Origin: Nanobdellota archaeon
GTDB taxonomy: Archaea; Nanoarchaeota; Nanoarchaeia; Parvarchaeales; Parvarchaeaceae
Reading direction: 5' to 3'
DNA: 33,130 bases
Assembly (NCBI GenBank): GCA_021796445.1
Contig: JAKACB010000009.1
Span: 1-33,130 of the forward strand
Below the pieces are notes generated by a model. That model was not told the DNA's origin. It saw only the letters and a program-made list of their open reading frames with translations, and did not search any database. The translations under genes and the position numbers were made by a program. Shown in pieces: positions 1 to 7,738 of this stretch. Numbering within the stretch: the first letter of the stretch is position 1; the number at the start of each line of letters is the position of its first letter.

Positions 1-198
1 TAAAATTAGTATACTCCTCTTAATTTAAAAGATTTATATTATAAATTTTATTATTATATTTATAAATTATTAAATATCATTAATAATTATATAAAATTAT
101 AAATATTGATACTATAAATTATATTATTATATAACTAAGTATAATACTAAATTAAATATTAAAAATGTATTGATAAATTACAAATACTTGAAGAAGAT
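1..198. other. Extremely AT-rich non-coding edge
   Basis: This stretch is almost entirely A and T, with runs such as ATTATAAATTTTATTATTAT and no open frame worth calling. It lies just past the stop codon of the restriction-modification gene, so it probably holds that operon's 3' end. The composition would allow oligo-T termination of minus-strand transcripts, but no single terminator can be pointed to. Nothing else is visible here. Confidence 0.5.
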
Positions 199-3100
199 TT
201 AAAAAATCTTTAATTTATTTATACAGATATTATAAATCTTTTTAGAGTATTTTTCATCTTCCGTAAAATCTTTTATTCTTTCCTTAATTTCATTCTTAAT
301 TTCATTTACATCATTTTCGAATTCTTTAATTATATTTTCAAGATCTATCTCATTCGGTATGAGTATATTAATCTTTCCTCTAACTGCACAGTAATAAGCA
401 TACTTAGCTTCTTCTTCACTATCAAAATATAATGTTTTATCGTTAGTTTTTAAAAAGAAACCATTTATATCTTTTCCATATCTTAAATTAGTAGTATCTT
501 CTACTTCTACCGTTTTCTTTATTTTTATATTTGTTATATAATCCTCTGGGAAATTTTTAATTTCAATTGATTTTATTATGTTATCGGCTATTTTTGATAA
601 GTTTTCCTTACTTGAGATTTTAGATTTTTTTTGGCTATCCGCTTTAGTCAATCTTTCACTTACTATTTTTATTGTTGACTTATACCAATTTTCCAAAAAT
701 CTATCTTGATTATTGATTCCAATAGCTTTTAAGATTAATCTATCAAGAGCAAGTCTATCAGGTTTTACTTTAATTATATTGAAATCACCTTTTCCATCCC
801 AGATCTCTTCAAATAGTGTACTAATTTTTCTTTTTTCCATCCCGTTCATAATCTCTTTAATTTGTTCGTAATAATCATGTAAAACCTTAATATCAAGTAT
901 TGGCAATTTTTGCACTTCGTAGACTTTAAATCCAGTTGCACCTCCACCATAATTTCTTCCATAAAGATCAGGATAAAGATATGATAAAGATGAATTCATA
1001 AAAGCATAAACGGCGAGAAGGTCTTTTTTGTAATTCTCTTTAATTTTACCAAAGTACATTGCATTATCTAGTAAAATATCTGTCTGAGGGTATATGAAAG
1101 TTGATGAGAAGTACATAGTAAATACTAAGTCTGGATAGATAATAGGAGAAAGTTTCCACCAAGGATTTCTTGATTTGCAGGTTGGCCTTTCATTATAACC
1201 TTGTTTTTCTCCATACGAAATATATTTCTTTGCATACTCTTTTATTTTTGATCTGAGACTTTCTTGGATTAAAATAACATACTTTTTAGTTTTACCATCA
1301 AATATTAATTTTCCTTCTTTTGTAAATTCCTTTGGACTTTTTAGTATTGGTCTTAGGTATTCTTTCTCAATTAAATGTTCTTGACCTGTTCCATCTTTTA
1401 TAACTCTTATAACCTTGAGATCATTTTTATTTAATCCCCAATTTCTTCTTAGTTTATCTTTTGGATAAGAATCACTTACATCGTCAACGTAAAAGAATTC
1501 ATTTGCGCCTGTTTTAATTCCAAATTTAATATCCATTACTTTTTCTAATGGAATCATATTTTTGTTGTTTATAAGTTCAAAGAATTCATTTGGTGCTCTT
1601 AAATAAGGAAAAAGCTTTGCTTTAAGTTTGTCATTAAAGTTTAAATCTCCTTGTCTAACTTCCCTGATAATTTGTACATCTTCATTACTTTGACCGCTTT
1701 CTATATCTTTTGCTATTTTTTGAGCACTCTCTACTGAATTTATAAGTTCTCCAATTTTCTTATTTATTCTGACAAATTTTATTTTATTATTTTTTATTGC
1801 ATCTTTATCATTTGTTCTTTCTAATATTGTTATTACTGTATTAACTAATGCATCTGGAAAATATCTTTCAACAGAACTGTCAATTATTGCAATTATCTTA
1901 AAGTATTTATTTATGAATTTTTTAAGATCATCTCCATAATCTACATTTAACCAAGTATCCGATGTCAAAAAACCTACACGGGAACCTTCTTTAAGAAAAG
2001 GCAAAATATAATACCAGAAATAAGCATGAAAATCCGAGGTATTATTTGGTTTCTCTGGTTGAAAACCATATTGTTCTAGGTTATTCTTAACTTTTGTTTG
2101 TTCTAATTCCTTATTTTGTATATCTTCTTGTCTTATGTAGGGTAAGTTGCTTACAACCGCATCTAGCTGTTTTAAAGTTATTGTAATCTTTTTGTTGCTT
2201 AGTGTTTTTACACGGTGTTCTTGCATCATAAACATTCTTTGTTCGATATTTGGTTTTATGTCTAGAAAATCACTTCTTATTATTTTTGGGTAAATTCTAG
2301 GATTTTGTACGGATAACTTAGAAGCGATAGCTATAGTAGCTAGGTGAGCAGGATAACTTGCTATATCTACTCCAAAAAGCTCACTTACAATCTTTTCTCT
2401 GATTTTCTTGTTATCTTTTCCAATTAAATTTACTTTTAAATCAAATGCCCTAGTTAAGAATGTTCCAGAACCACATGCTGGATCTAATACAGTATCATCT
2501 GGTTTTCTAATTGTCATAGCATTTATTAAATCTACTACCGGTAGAGGGGTAAAGTATTGACCGTTAGCACGTCTTTCTCCGGGGCTTATTAAAGTATCAT
2601 AAATGTTTCCCAGTACATCTTGAGAAAGTGTTGAAAAGTTGTACAATTTTAGGAATTTTATCAGGTTCTTTATGTAATACGCCATTTCTTCGCTTGAAAA
2701 GGGTATAGAATCCGCAGATGTTTCTTCAAAAACTGTTTCATAATCACCGGATATTTTCTTTGCTTTTTCAAAAGCAGAAAAGATTGTAGTTTTTATTTTA
2801 TCTATTTCATTTAAATTTTCAACAGTTATTTCATCTAACTCTTTAAAGCTTCTCCTAAGAACATAATAAAAGACTATCTTGTTAGCTAATACATATAAAC
2901 TGAACCGGCTTATTCTGCGCTTTTCATTTTCTCCAAAATTTTCTACAGGCTCGTATTGTTGTTCTTTCCACCACTTTTTAAGAATTGGTTCTTTGACATA
3001 TTTAAATGCTATATCTACGGCAGAGTTTAAGTGAGAGTTTAGACCCATTATAAAACTTTCATCGAGCGGTTTATACTGTGTTTGCTTAATGCCTTGGTAA

Positions 3101-3549
3101 AATTCTAGTATACGTTTTGTTACGGCTTGAAATGTTTCTTTTATAATCGATTTAATCTCCTCTTTTTTAAAATCTTCATCAGATCTTACTTGCGTTTTAA
3201 GTTTAATATCTTCTATGTCCCTGCTCATTAGCGGTCTATCCTGCTCTTTGTTATCCCAAATAACTGTTTCATTGAAATTAGATGTTATAAAAAACCTAGA
3301 TGGTGGTGATAATTTTGATGATTTTAGATAAGCGTCATCAACTAAATCTGCAGATCTGGGATTTTTTCCTTCTATCGTGTAAGGTCGTTTAAATTCGCCA
3401 TTGAACAGTATTTGACCGTTATGTCTGACTACTAAATCTACTCTTGTAATACTTCCTTCAGGATGCTCTTCAACTTCTGCCTTAAAGCCGTTATCTAGTT
3501 CATCTATGTAACTCTTAATGTCAGCTACTAAAGTACGTTCATCGGCCAT
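199..3549 (-). CDS. Type IIG restriction-modification enzyme (nuclease and N6-adenine methyltransferase in one chain)
   Basis: This 1116-residue protein should both cleave DNA and methylate adenine at its recognition site. The N-terminal part has a PD-(D/E)xK-type nuclease pattern: D38 in RVDLVV, then E52-x-K54 in NGEFKRP. The helical middle leads into GQYFTP (330-335) and the SAM-binding motif I DPACGSGTF (356-364). The catalytic motif IV reads SNLPY (467-471), NLPY in place of the usual NPPY. The last ~600 residues should hold target recognition (Eco57I/TaqI class layout). No separate specificity gene is adjacent, as expected for type IIG. It is last in a tight minus-strand gene run, 19 bases behind a membrane metallopeptidase gene. 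The chain looks complete. The family call is firm; the recognition site cannot be read from sequence. Confidence 0.9.
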   Translation of the reverse strand: MADERTLVADIKSYIDELDNGFKAEVEEHPEGSITRVDLVVRHNGQILFNGEFKRPYTIEGKNPRSADLVDDAYLKSSKLSPPSRFFITSNFNETVIWDNKEQDRPLMSRDIEDIKLKTQVRSDEDFKKEEIKSIIKETFQAVTKRILEFYQGIKQTQYKPLDESFIMGLNSHLNSAVDIAFKYVKEPILKKWWKEQQYEPVENFGENEKRRISRFSLYVLANKIVFYYVLRRSFKELDEITVENLNEIDKIKTTIFSAFEKAKKISGDYETVFEETSADSIPFSSEEMAYYIKNLIKFLKLYNFSTLSQDVLGNIYDTLISPGERRANGQYFTPLPVVDLINAMTIRKPDDTVLDPACGSGTFLTRAFDLKVNLIGKDNKKIREKIVSELFGVDIASYPAHLATIAIASKLSVQNPRIYPKIIRSDFLDIKPNIEQRMFMMQEHRVKTLSNKKITITLKQLDAVVSNLPYIRQEDIQNKELEQTKVKNNLEQYGFQPEKPNNTSDFHAYFWYYILPFLKEGSRVGFLTSDTWLNVDYGDDLKKFINKYFKIIAIIDSSVERYFPDALVNTVITILERTNDKDAIKNNKIKFVRINKKIGELINSVESAQKIAKDIESGQSNEDVQIIREVRQGDLNFNDKLKAKLFPYLRAPNEFFELINNKNMIPLEKVMDIKFGIKTGANEFFYVDDVSDSYPKDKLRRNWGLNKNDLKVIRVIKDGTGQEHLIEKEYLRPILKSPKEFTKEGKLIFDGKTKKYVILIQESLRSKIKEYAKKYISYGEKQGYNERPTCKSRNPWWKLSPIIYPDLVFTMYFSSTFIYPQTDILLDNAMYFGKIKENYKKDLLAVYAFMNSSLSYLYPDLYGRNYGGGATGFKVYEVQKLPILDIKVLHDYYEQIKEIMNGMEKRKISTLFEEIWDGKGDFNIIKVKPDRLALDRLILKAIGINNQDRFLENWYKSTIKIVSERLTKADSQKKSKISSKENLSKIADNIIKSIEIKNFPEDYITNIKIKKTVEVEDTTNLRYGKDINGFFLKTNDKTLYFDSEEEAKYAYYCAVRGKINILIPNEIDLENIIKEFENDVNEIKNEIKERIKDFTEDEKYSKKIYNICINKLKIF

Positions 3550-3568
3550 AGTATAAGATTATGTTTAT

Positions 3569-4180
3569 CTAATTTAAGGGTTTTTCATTAATTAACTTAA
3601 TTCTTTCTAAATAATTTCCATGTGTAAGTAATCTAAATATATGACCAGGTTTTAATTTTTTTGGAAATTCTTCCGGAAACTTTTTGACAATTTCTATAAT
3701 CCCCTTTTTAAAGTTTGTAGACCCAACATGCCTTACACTATATAAATCTGCTGCTACTTCCTCTAATCTTCTGTAATGCAAATATAAAAAAAATATTGTT
3801 AGTAATATCAGTAAAGTAAAAATATCATCAATAATGTAAATAGGTTGAACCACAAGAGCGAATATAACCCGAGGTATTGCTAAAATCGAGAATATAAATA
3901 ATAATAAACTACATATTGATATTATCTTCCCATATAATTTTTGCCTCAATCTTTGATGGAACCGTTCGTGTAAAATCGCGACTTTGAGTGCATTTGTACT
4001 TAACTTAGATTTAACTAAACTACTAACATAAATTGTCCCGAAATTGTTTGTACTAAAAATAAATTTATTAATCTTTACGAGTTTTATATTTATATTAAAA
4101 ATTTGCATTTTTTTAGCTTTTTGATATGCCCAAAATTCATCAAAGTTGAAAAATTTCATAAAAGTATTGAAGTTATGCAA
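3569..4180 (-). CDS. M48-like integral membrane zinc metallopeptidase
   Basis: The protein has 203 residues. It carries HERFH (71-75), matching the HExxH zinc motif, then two hydrophobic segments (about 86-105 and 108-135), and then EVAAD (141-145), which fits the E-x3-D third-ligand signature of M48 peptidases such as HtpX and Ste24. The catalytic site should face the cytosol or membrane surface. The chain is shorter than HtpX (~290) and lacks its N-terminal membrane hairpin, so it resembles the minimal M48/M56-like proteases. The chosen start overlaps the preceding small membrane gene by 8 bases; later Met codons (M8, M25) are possible. The position just before a restriction-modification gene suggests a shared transcript. 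Substrate unknown. Confidence 0.75.
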   Translation of the reverse strand: MHNFNTFMKFFNFDEFWAYQKAKKMQIFNINIKLVKINKFIFSTNNFGTIYVSSLVKSKLSTNALKVAILHERFHQRLRQKLYGKIISICSLLLFIFSILAIPRVIFALVVQPIYIIDDIFTLLILLTIFFLYLHYRRLEEVAADLYSVRHVGSTNFKKGIIEIVKKFPEEFPKKLKPGHIFRLLTHGNYLERIKLINEKPLN

Positions 4181-4427
4181 AGGTTATTAATGTAAACGCA
4201 ATAAGAGTTATGACGGTTGATAGCACTAAAGCGGTGGACAAATCAGCTTTAAAAGTTTCACCGATCTCTAAGAGTAGACCGATAAAAAGAAACACATAAG
4301 CTGTAGCTGCAACTGCTCCTGTTGGCACACCTAAATAATTAAATAACGGGGTAAGAGAAGATGTACTAAATAGAACCAAAATTGAAATTAAAACTATTGC
4401 ATGTTTAATAAACAGTGAGTTCCCCAT
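4173..4427 (-). CDS. Small membrane protein, three predicted helices
   Basis: This 84-residue protein is nearly all hydrophobic, with probable membrane segments at about 8-30, 36-55 and 63-83. I recognise no family. It starts 3 bases after the stop of the 158-residue upstream gene and overlaps the metallopeptidase gene by 8 bases, so the three are almost certainly co-translated. It may be a partner or substrate of the M48-like protease. That role is inference from position only. Confidence 0.7.
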   Translation of the reverse strand: MGNSLFIKHAIVLISILVLFSTSSLTPLFNYLGVPTGAVAATAYVFLFIGLLLEIGETFKADLSTALVLSTVITLIAFTLITFA

Positions 4428-4430
4428 TAG

Positions 4431-4907
4431 TTATTTCACCTTCATAGCAAGAAATGTAAGTAATCCAAGACCAAAACCTATTAGTATGCCCCAAAATGCT
4501 GCTTCAGATCCTGCGTTTTCAGAGCTGTCTTTTTTGCTATCATAAACAAACTTGCCTACGGCTATGCCACTTGTTAACCCTACCGCAACTCCGAAGCCGA
4601 TTTCTGGTGCATCGGCGAAAGCATGTCCTATTGCTCCAATGATATTACGAGGGTCAAAATTATCTCTATGCAATTCAAAGTTATCTATCATTTCATGTAC
4701 ATGGATATTTTCTGGACCACGGTACTGTGATAATTCACCCTCTTTTGAGTAACCTAGGAACGTTTTTTGGAAGCTTTTTGGTAGATTAGTTAAATTGGTT
4801 TTTGGTATATTAATGGTCGTATGCGGCGGCATTTTTATTAGATAATTTATAACTTGATCTAAATTTTCATATGTTTTTATGTTATTTTGTGTAGTATTAT
4901 TTTCCAT
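4431..4907 (-). CDS. Conserved archaeal protein with soluble N-terminal domain and C-terminal membrane hairpin
   Basis: The protein has 158 residues. The first ~85 are soluble and contain GPENIHVHEM (64-73) and FELHRDNFDP (77-86). This pattern is reminiscent of haloarchaeal hypothetical proteins that end in a membrane hairpin. Two glycine-rich hydrophobic segments follow (about 101-121 and 136-156), separated by a short charged loop. Function unknown. It lies 22 bases after the broken nuclease gene and 3 bases before the next membrane gene, in the same minus-strand run as the restriction enzyme. Confidence 0.65.
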   Translation of the reverse strand: MENNTTQNNIKTYENLDQVINYLIKMPPHTTINIPKTNLTNLPKSFQKTFLGYSKEGELSQYRGPENIHVHEMIDNFELHRDNFDPRNIIGAIGHAFADAPEIGFGVAVGLTSGIAVGKFVYDSKKDSSENAGSEAAFWGILIGFGLGLLTFLAMKVK

Positions 4908-4929
4908 ATTCTATTTTCTTTTACTCCAG

Positions 4930-5214
4930 TTACCTAACCACCGTGCTTTTACCCCTTTTATCTTTGTGTACATAAAGTGCAGCGCCCTTTCTTTCTTTTG
5001 CCATCTTCCGCAAGCTTTTGTATTCCTTTGATGAAAGCCTGGCGCTTCCTGATTTGACCTGTACGTATGTTTTGGTTCCCGATGGAGATCTTCCATAGAT
5101 ATCTGCCGGCCCACGGCTTCCTTTGCTTCTACGAAGATTCGTCCAGCCCTTGTCCTGCATTCAATTCTCAGTTTTCTTTTCCTGTATTCTCCCTCTTCTA
5201 TACAAATTTACCAT
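4930..5214 (-). pseudogene. Holliday-junction-resolvase-like nuclease interrupted by one in-frame TGA
   Basis: Read from ATG at 5214, the frame gives a classic N-terminal motif (LYRRGRIQEKK) and reaches TGA at 5161-5163. The same frame then continues from ATG at 5160 with KGW, RRSKGSRGPADIYG and YVQVKSG, followed by a basic tail. Archaeal Hjc-type and related PD-(D/E)xK nucleases have RRGRxxE at the N-terminus, then SxGxxGPADI and ExK, with nearly the same spacing. Here the last motif reads QVK (Q for E). The TGA falls where a hydrophobic residue such as Leu is expected, so a TTA-to-TGA change would explain it. The 76-codon piece from 5160 may still be translated but lacks the conserved first motif. 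Only a sequencing error or readthrough would make it whole. Confidence 0.7.
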
Positions 5215-5226
5215 TTTAACCCCCCA

Positions 5227-5239
5227 CGTATTTAATACG
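5227..5239. promoter_or_regulatory. Perfect 6+1+6 palindrome upstream of the minus-strand defence run
   Basis: CGTATTTAATACG is a perfect inverted repeat around one central base. It lies 13 bases upstream of the ATG at 5214 and includes a TATA-like core on the minus strand. It may be an operator or promoter of the nuclease-to-restriction-enzyme run. If it is the TATA box, transcripts would start near or past that ATG, favouring the start at 5160. Function is inferred. Confidence 0.35.
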
Positions 5240-5373
5240 CCTACTTTATTATTGAAGCGTTTCTTTTGCTTCTTTCAGTATATATAAGAATATACCTCAT
5301 TTATATACTTTTTCTTCATTAAAAATTCTTTATTTTTATTAAAAAATTATTTTTAAATAGCTAAAAATAAACA

Positions 5374-5382
5374 TTTAAATAT
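5374..5382 (+). promoter_or_regulatory. TATA box of the winged-helix/toxin operon
   Basis: TTTAAATAT lies 21-29 bases before the ATG at 5403. That is the archaeal TATA position for a transcript starting at or next to the start codon, so the mRNA is probably leaderless. Confidence 0.6.
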
Positions 5383-5402
5383 AAGCAAAGTGATTAATAA
5401 AT

Positions 5403-5735
5403 ATGCAGCAAAAGGACAGTCAGCAAATCAAACCACCACAGTTAGATCGTAAATTTCATAGGCTTTTAACATACTCAAAAGTGATGAGTTTGACTATACT
5501 TTCAATCTATAAAGAAGATGGTTATCCTTACAAATATCTTATAACTGATCTTGGCATAATGGAAGGTGTAGCAAAGCCAAATATACAGTACTTAGAAAAA
5601 AAAGGTTTTATAGTAAAGATACAGGAAGAGCCACTTGTAGTGTATAAAATTACTGATAGCGGAGTGGAAGCATTGGAAAATATTCTTAAATGGTTCAGTG
5701 CAGTTGAAGAATATAAAAATGGAGGTAAATTATGA
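5403..5735 (+). CDS. Winged-helix transcriptional regulator
   Basis: The protein has 110 residues. The fold is suggested by the helical stretch at about 20-55 and by the recognition-helix and wing pattern AKPNIQYLEKKGFIVK followed by VYKITDSGVEAL, which is typical of MarR/ArsR-like or archaeal winged-helix proteins. It is the first gene of a three-gene operon, with a TATA box directly upstream and an ATGA overlap (5732-5735) with the next gene. It most likely autoregulates the operon, as regulators in toxin-antitoxin operons often do, but the DNA site is not proven. Confidence 0.75.
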   Translation: MQQKDSQQIKPPQLDRKFHRLLTYSKVMSLTILSIYKEDGYPYKYLITDLGIMEGVAKPNIQYLEKKGFIVKIQEEPLVVYKITDSGVEALENILKWFSAVEEYKNGGKL

Positions 5736-6277
5736 ATGACAGTGTTGGAGAAATAAGCAGACTAATGGCTTATGCTAAAGAGTTATCCTTGCCACAAGAT
5801 ATCGAGGAGAATTTCTTAACTAGATTCAAACTTCAAAAATTAGCATTTTTGTTAAGAGTTTTGAACAACGAAGAGATAGAAGACTTTAATGTCTATACTC
5901 ATGGGCCGTATTCTCCGGATGAAACTACCCTTTATTATGAATATTCTAGAAATGAAATCCAAATAAAAGAGGTTAGGCCAGACAATGAGCAAGTGGAAAA
6001 ATTGAAAGAAGTCTTTTCAGTTACTGATAACGTAGTGGAAGGAGCTACTACTATGATTTATTTGATAAGAACGGGCAATGCTAGTTGGAAAAATGCTTAT
6101 CAAAAGTTAAAGGAAGCTAAACCGAAACTTTCGTTGGAGGACAGGGTAGATTCGATTAATCTAGCTAAAACGTTCTTATTGACGAAAGAAAGACAAGAAG
6201 AGATCCGTAAAGAAGCAGAAAAAGAATCAAAAGCATGGGCGGAAGCAAGCCTGCTGGATACGGCCGAAGATACATGA
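5732..6277 (+). CDS. YwgA/Panacea-like protein, candidate antitoxin
   Basis: This 181-residue protein carries two hallmarks of the YwgA/Panacea (SocA-like) group: FKLQKLAFLL (32-41) and YTHGPYSPD (55-63). Panacea domains are known from published work as antitoxin modules that neutralise many unrelated toxins. YwgA-type proteins are related by motif, but their function is less clear. The C-terminal third is charged and helical. The gene overlaps its neighbours on both sides by ATGA, and the downstream gene is MazF/PemK-like, so an antitoxin role is the natural reading. The exact subfamily is uncertain. Confidence 0.65.
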   Translation: MNDSVGEISRLMAYAKELSLPQDIEENFLTRFKLQKLAFLLRVLNNEEIEDFNVYTHGPYSPDETTLYYEYSRNEIQIKEVRPDNEQVEKLKEVFSVTDNVVEGATTMIYLIRTGNASWKNAYQKLKEAKPKLSLEDRVDSINLAKTFLLTKERQEEIRKEAEKESKAWAEASLLDTAEDT

Positions 6278-6609
6278 ATGAAGGAGAAGTATATTTTGTT
6301 AGATTACCTGAAAATGAACGGGAAGGAACAGAGATAAAGAAAGACAGATACGCAGTAATAATAAAAAATTTCGTGGGGCATGCTCTGGTCTTCGTAGTCG
6401 CGATATCAAAGGGAGAAAAGCGTTTTGATGAACCTTTAAATGTCCCAATCCTAAGAACAGCAGAAAATGGATTGACCGTGGACAGCGTTGCAGTTACTTA
6501 TCAGGCATTTTCTATAAGCAAGGAAAGATTAATCAATAAAGTGGGTAAATTGGATACAGAATCATTTGAACTTATAAAAGTGAATCTGAGGAAGCAACTT
6601 GGTTTATAA
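6274..6609 (+). CDS. MazF/PemK-like endoribonuclease toxin
   Basis: The start chosen is ATG at 6274, whose ATGA overlaps the previous stop codon exactly as in the upstream gene pair; this gives 111 residues, normal for MazF. An upstream ATG at 6235 would add 13 residues deep inside the preceding gene. The sequence opens with GEVYFVRLP, then KKDRYAVII in place of the family's RPavVl strand, then FVVAIS and DSVAVTYQAFSISKERL, matching the SH3-like barrel order of the MazF/PemK family. The end (KLDTESFELIKVNLRKQL) matches the usual C-terminal helix. Such proteins cut mRNA and are neutralised by a neighbour, here probably the YwgA/Panacea-like protein rather than a MazE. Activity is not shown by sequence. 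Confidence 0.7.
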   Translation: MNEGEVYFVRLPENEREGTEIKKDRYAVIIKNFVGHALVFVVAISKGEKRFDEPLNVPILRTAENGLTVDSVAVTYQAFSISKERLINKVGKLDTESFELIKVNLRKQLGL

Positions 6610-6679
6610 TTCTAATATTAAGATGTTAAGGGGGATAAAAACCAGTTTGTAATTAAAACAATGATTTAAAGGCTTATAT

Positions 6680-7474
6680 TTAGCTTTCAAACGAAGAAAT
6701 GTTGGTTGACATTAAGATTTGGTTGCTGGATTCCTCAACAGATGACAAAGGTAAGCCGAATTTGTTTGAAATGCATTCCATCAAAGTTACGTTTTCAGGG
6801 TAGCTTTTTATGGTTATGTTGTATAAGTTGCAGCCTTGCCCCAAATAATTCCTCTGGCCCAGTGACTTAATTGTGCTATTTATGAATATATCACTTGGAT
6901 CAAAGTAATAGAGGGTATAGCCTGCAATTGGTGTAAAGAGAACTGCCGGAAGTGTATTTATTGAATAAGCCGCATCAAATGCGCTTATATTTGAAGGTAT
7001 ACTTAATGGTACAGAGCATGTTTCAGTTGAATTGGCGTTGGCTTTGTTTATTGCTGCTATCAATGTGCTGTTAACTGCACTGGTGTTGGCAAAGTAAGTT
7101 TTGAAGCACTGTGATATCTTAGTTGTATTGAATGAAGAATAAACATGCTCTATTTTTACAACATTCGGCAGCAATTGCTGTGAAGAATAAAGCGAAATAT
7201 TGAATAAATTTCCGTTATTAAAGAAGGAATAGTTACCTGTGTAGTTTTCTCCGTTTGAGGTATTTACGAAGTAGAGCCTGTATGTTAATCCAAATTTGTT
7301 TGCAAGGTTATAACTTGTTTGTGAATTTGACAGCAATACGGGCAAAATGCTTTTAGGTGGAACTGATGGGAGAGTGATGCTACTGGGTTTGCTGACATAT
7401 TTACTAAACAGAATAGCTATTATAATTACTGCAATAACAAGAAATATAACCAGAGGGATTATTTTTCCTTTCAT
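6680..7474 (-). CDS. Membrane-anchored exported protein
   Basis: The protein has 264 residues. Positive residues at the N-terminus are followed by one hydrophobic segment (about 5-27); the rest is soluble and rich in Ser, Asn and Tyr with many N-x-S/T sites, so it should sit outside the cell and may be glycosylated. Cysteines near residues 122, 153, 215 and 234 could form disulfides. No known domain is recognised. It has the same style as the exported proteins at 7739-9868 and 22944-23795 without obvious sequence identity. It is alone, with a promoter-like box upstream. Confidence 0.65.
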   Translation of the reverse strand: MKGKIIPLVIFLVIAVIIIAILFSKYVSKPSSITLPSVPPKSILPVLLSNSQTSYNLANKFGLTYRLYFVNTSNGENYTGNYSFFNNGNLFNISLYSSQQLLPNVVKIEHVYSSFNTTKISQCFKTYFANTSAVNSTLIAAINKANANSTETCSVPLSIPSNISAFDAAYSINTLPAVLFTPIAGYTLYYFDPSDIFINSTIKSLGQRNYLGQGCNLYNITIKSYPENVTLMECISNKFGLPLSSVEESSNQILMSTNISSFES

Positions 7475-7492
7475 ATTAATCTTAATTTCTGG

Positions 7493-7506
7493 ATATTTAA
7501 ATATAT
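7493..7506 (-). promoter_or_regulatory. TATA box for the exported protein gene at 6680-7474
   Basis: The minus strand reads ATATATTTAAATAT here, 19-32 bases before the ATG at 7474, the right place for an archaeal TATA element and a short or absent leader. Confidence 0.5.
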
Positions 7507-7738
7507 TAAAGATAATAATCAGGATTATTGATTCAAGGCTTCCATTTTTTATGATTGAAACTTTTATTTAGAAATAAAATATATTAATTTAAGTAGATAA
7601 AAGTAAATCTAAGAACAATATCTTCAGTCATATACTAATTTTAAAATTCTATTGTTTATATAGGATTTAGTTTATATATGGTAAAATTTGTTAAAATATT
7701 AGTTTATTTTTAGCCTAAATATTTTATTTGCTTCATTT

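Noticed and set aside
61..170. Possible origin or hairpin cluster in the AT-rich left edge
   Set aside because: The palindromes are what almost pure A+T sequence gives by chance; no repeated origin box or replication gene is nearby.
4911..5114. Minus-strand open frame of 67 codons inside the nuclease remnant
   Set aside because: It is an alternative frame of the resolvase-like sequence, whose own frame carries the conserved GSRGPADIYG and QVK motifs.
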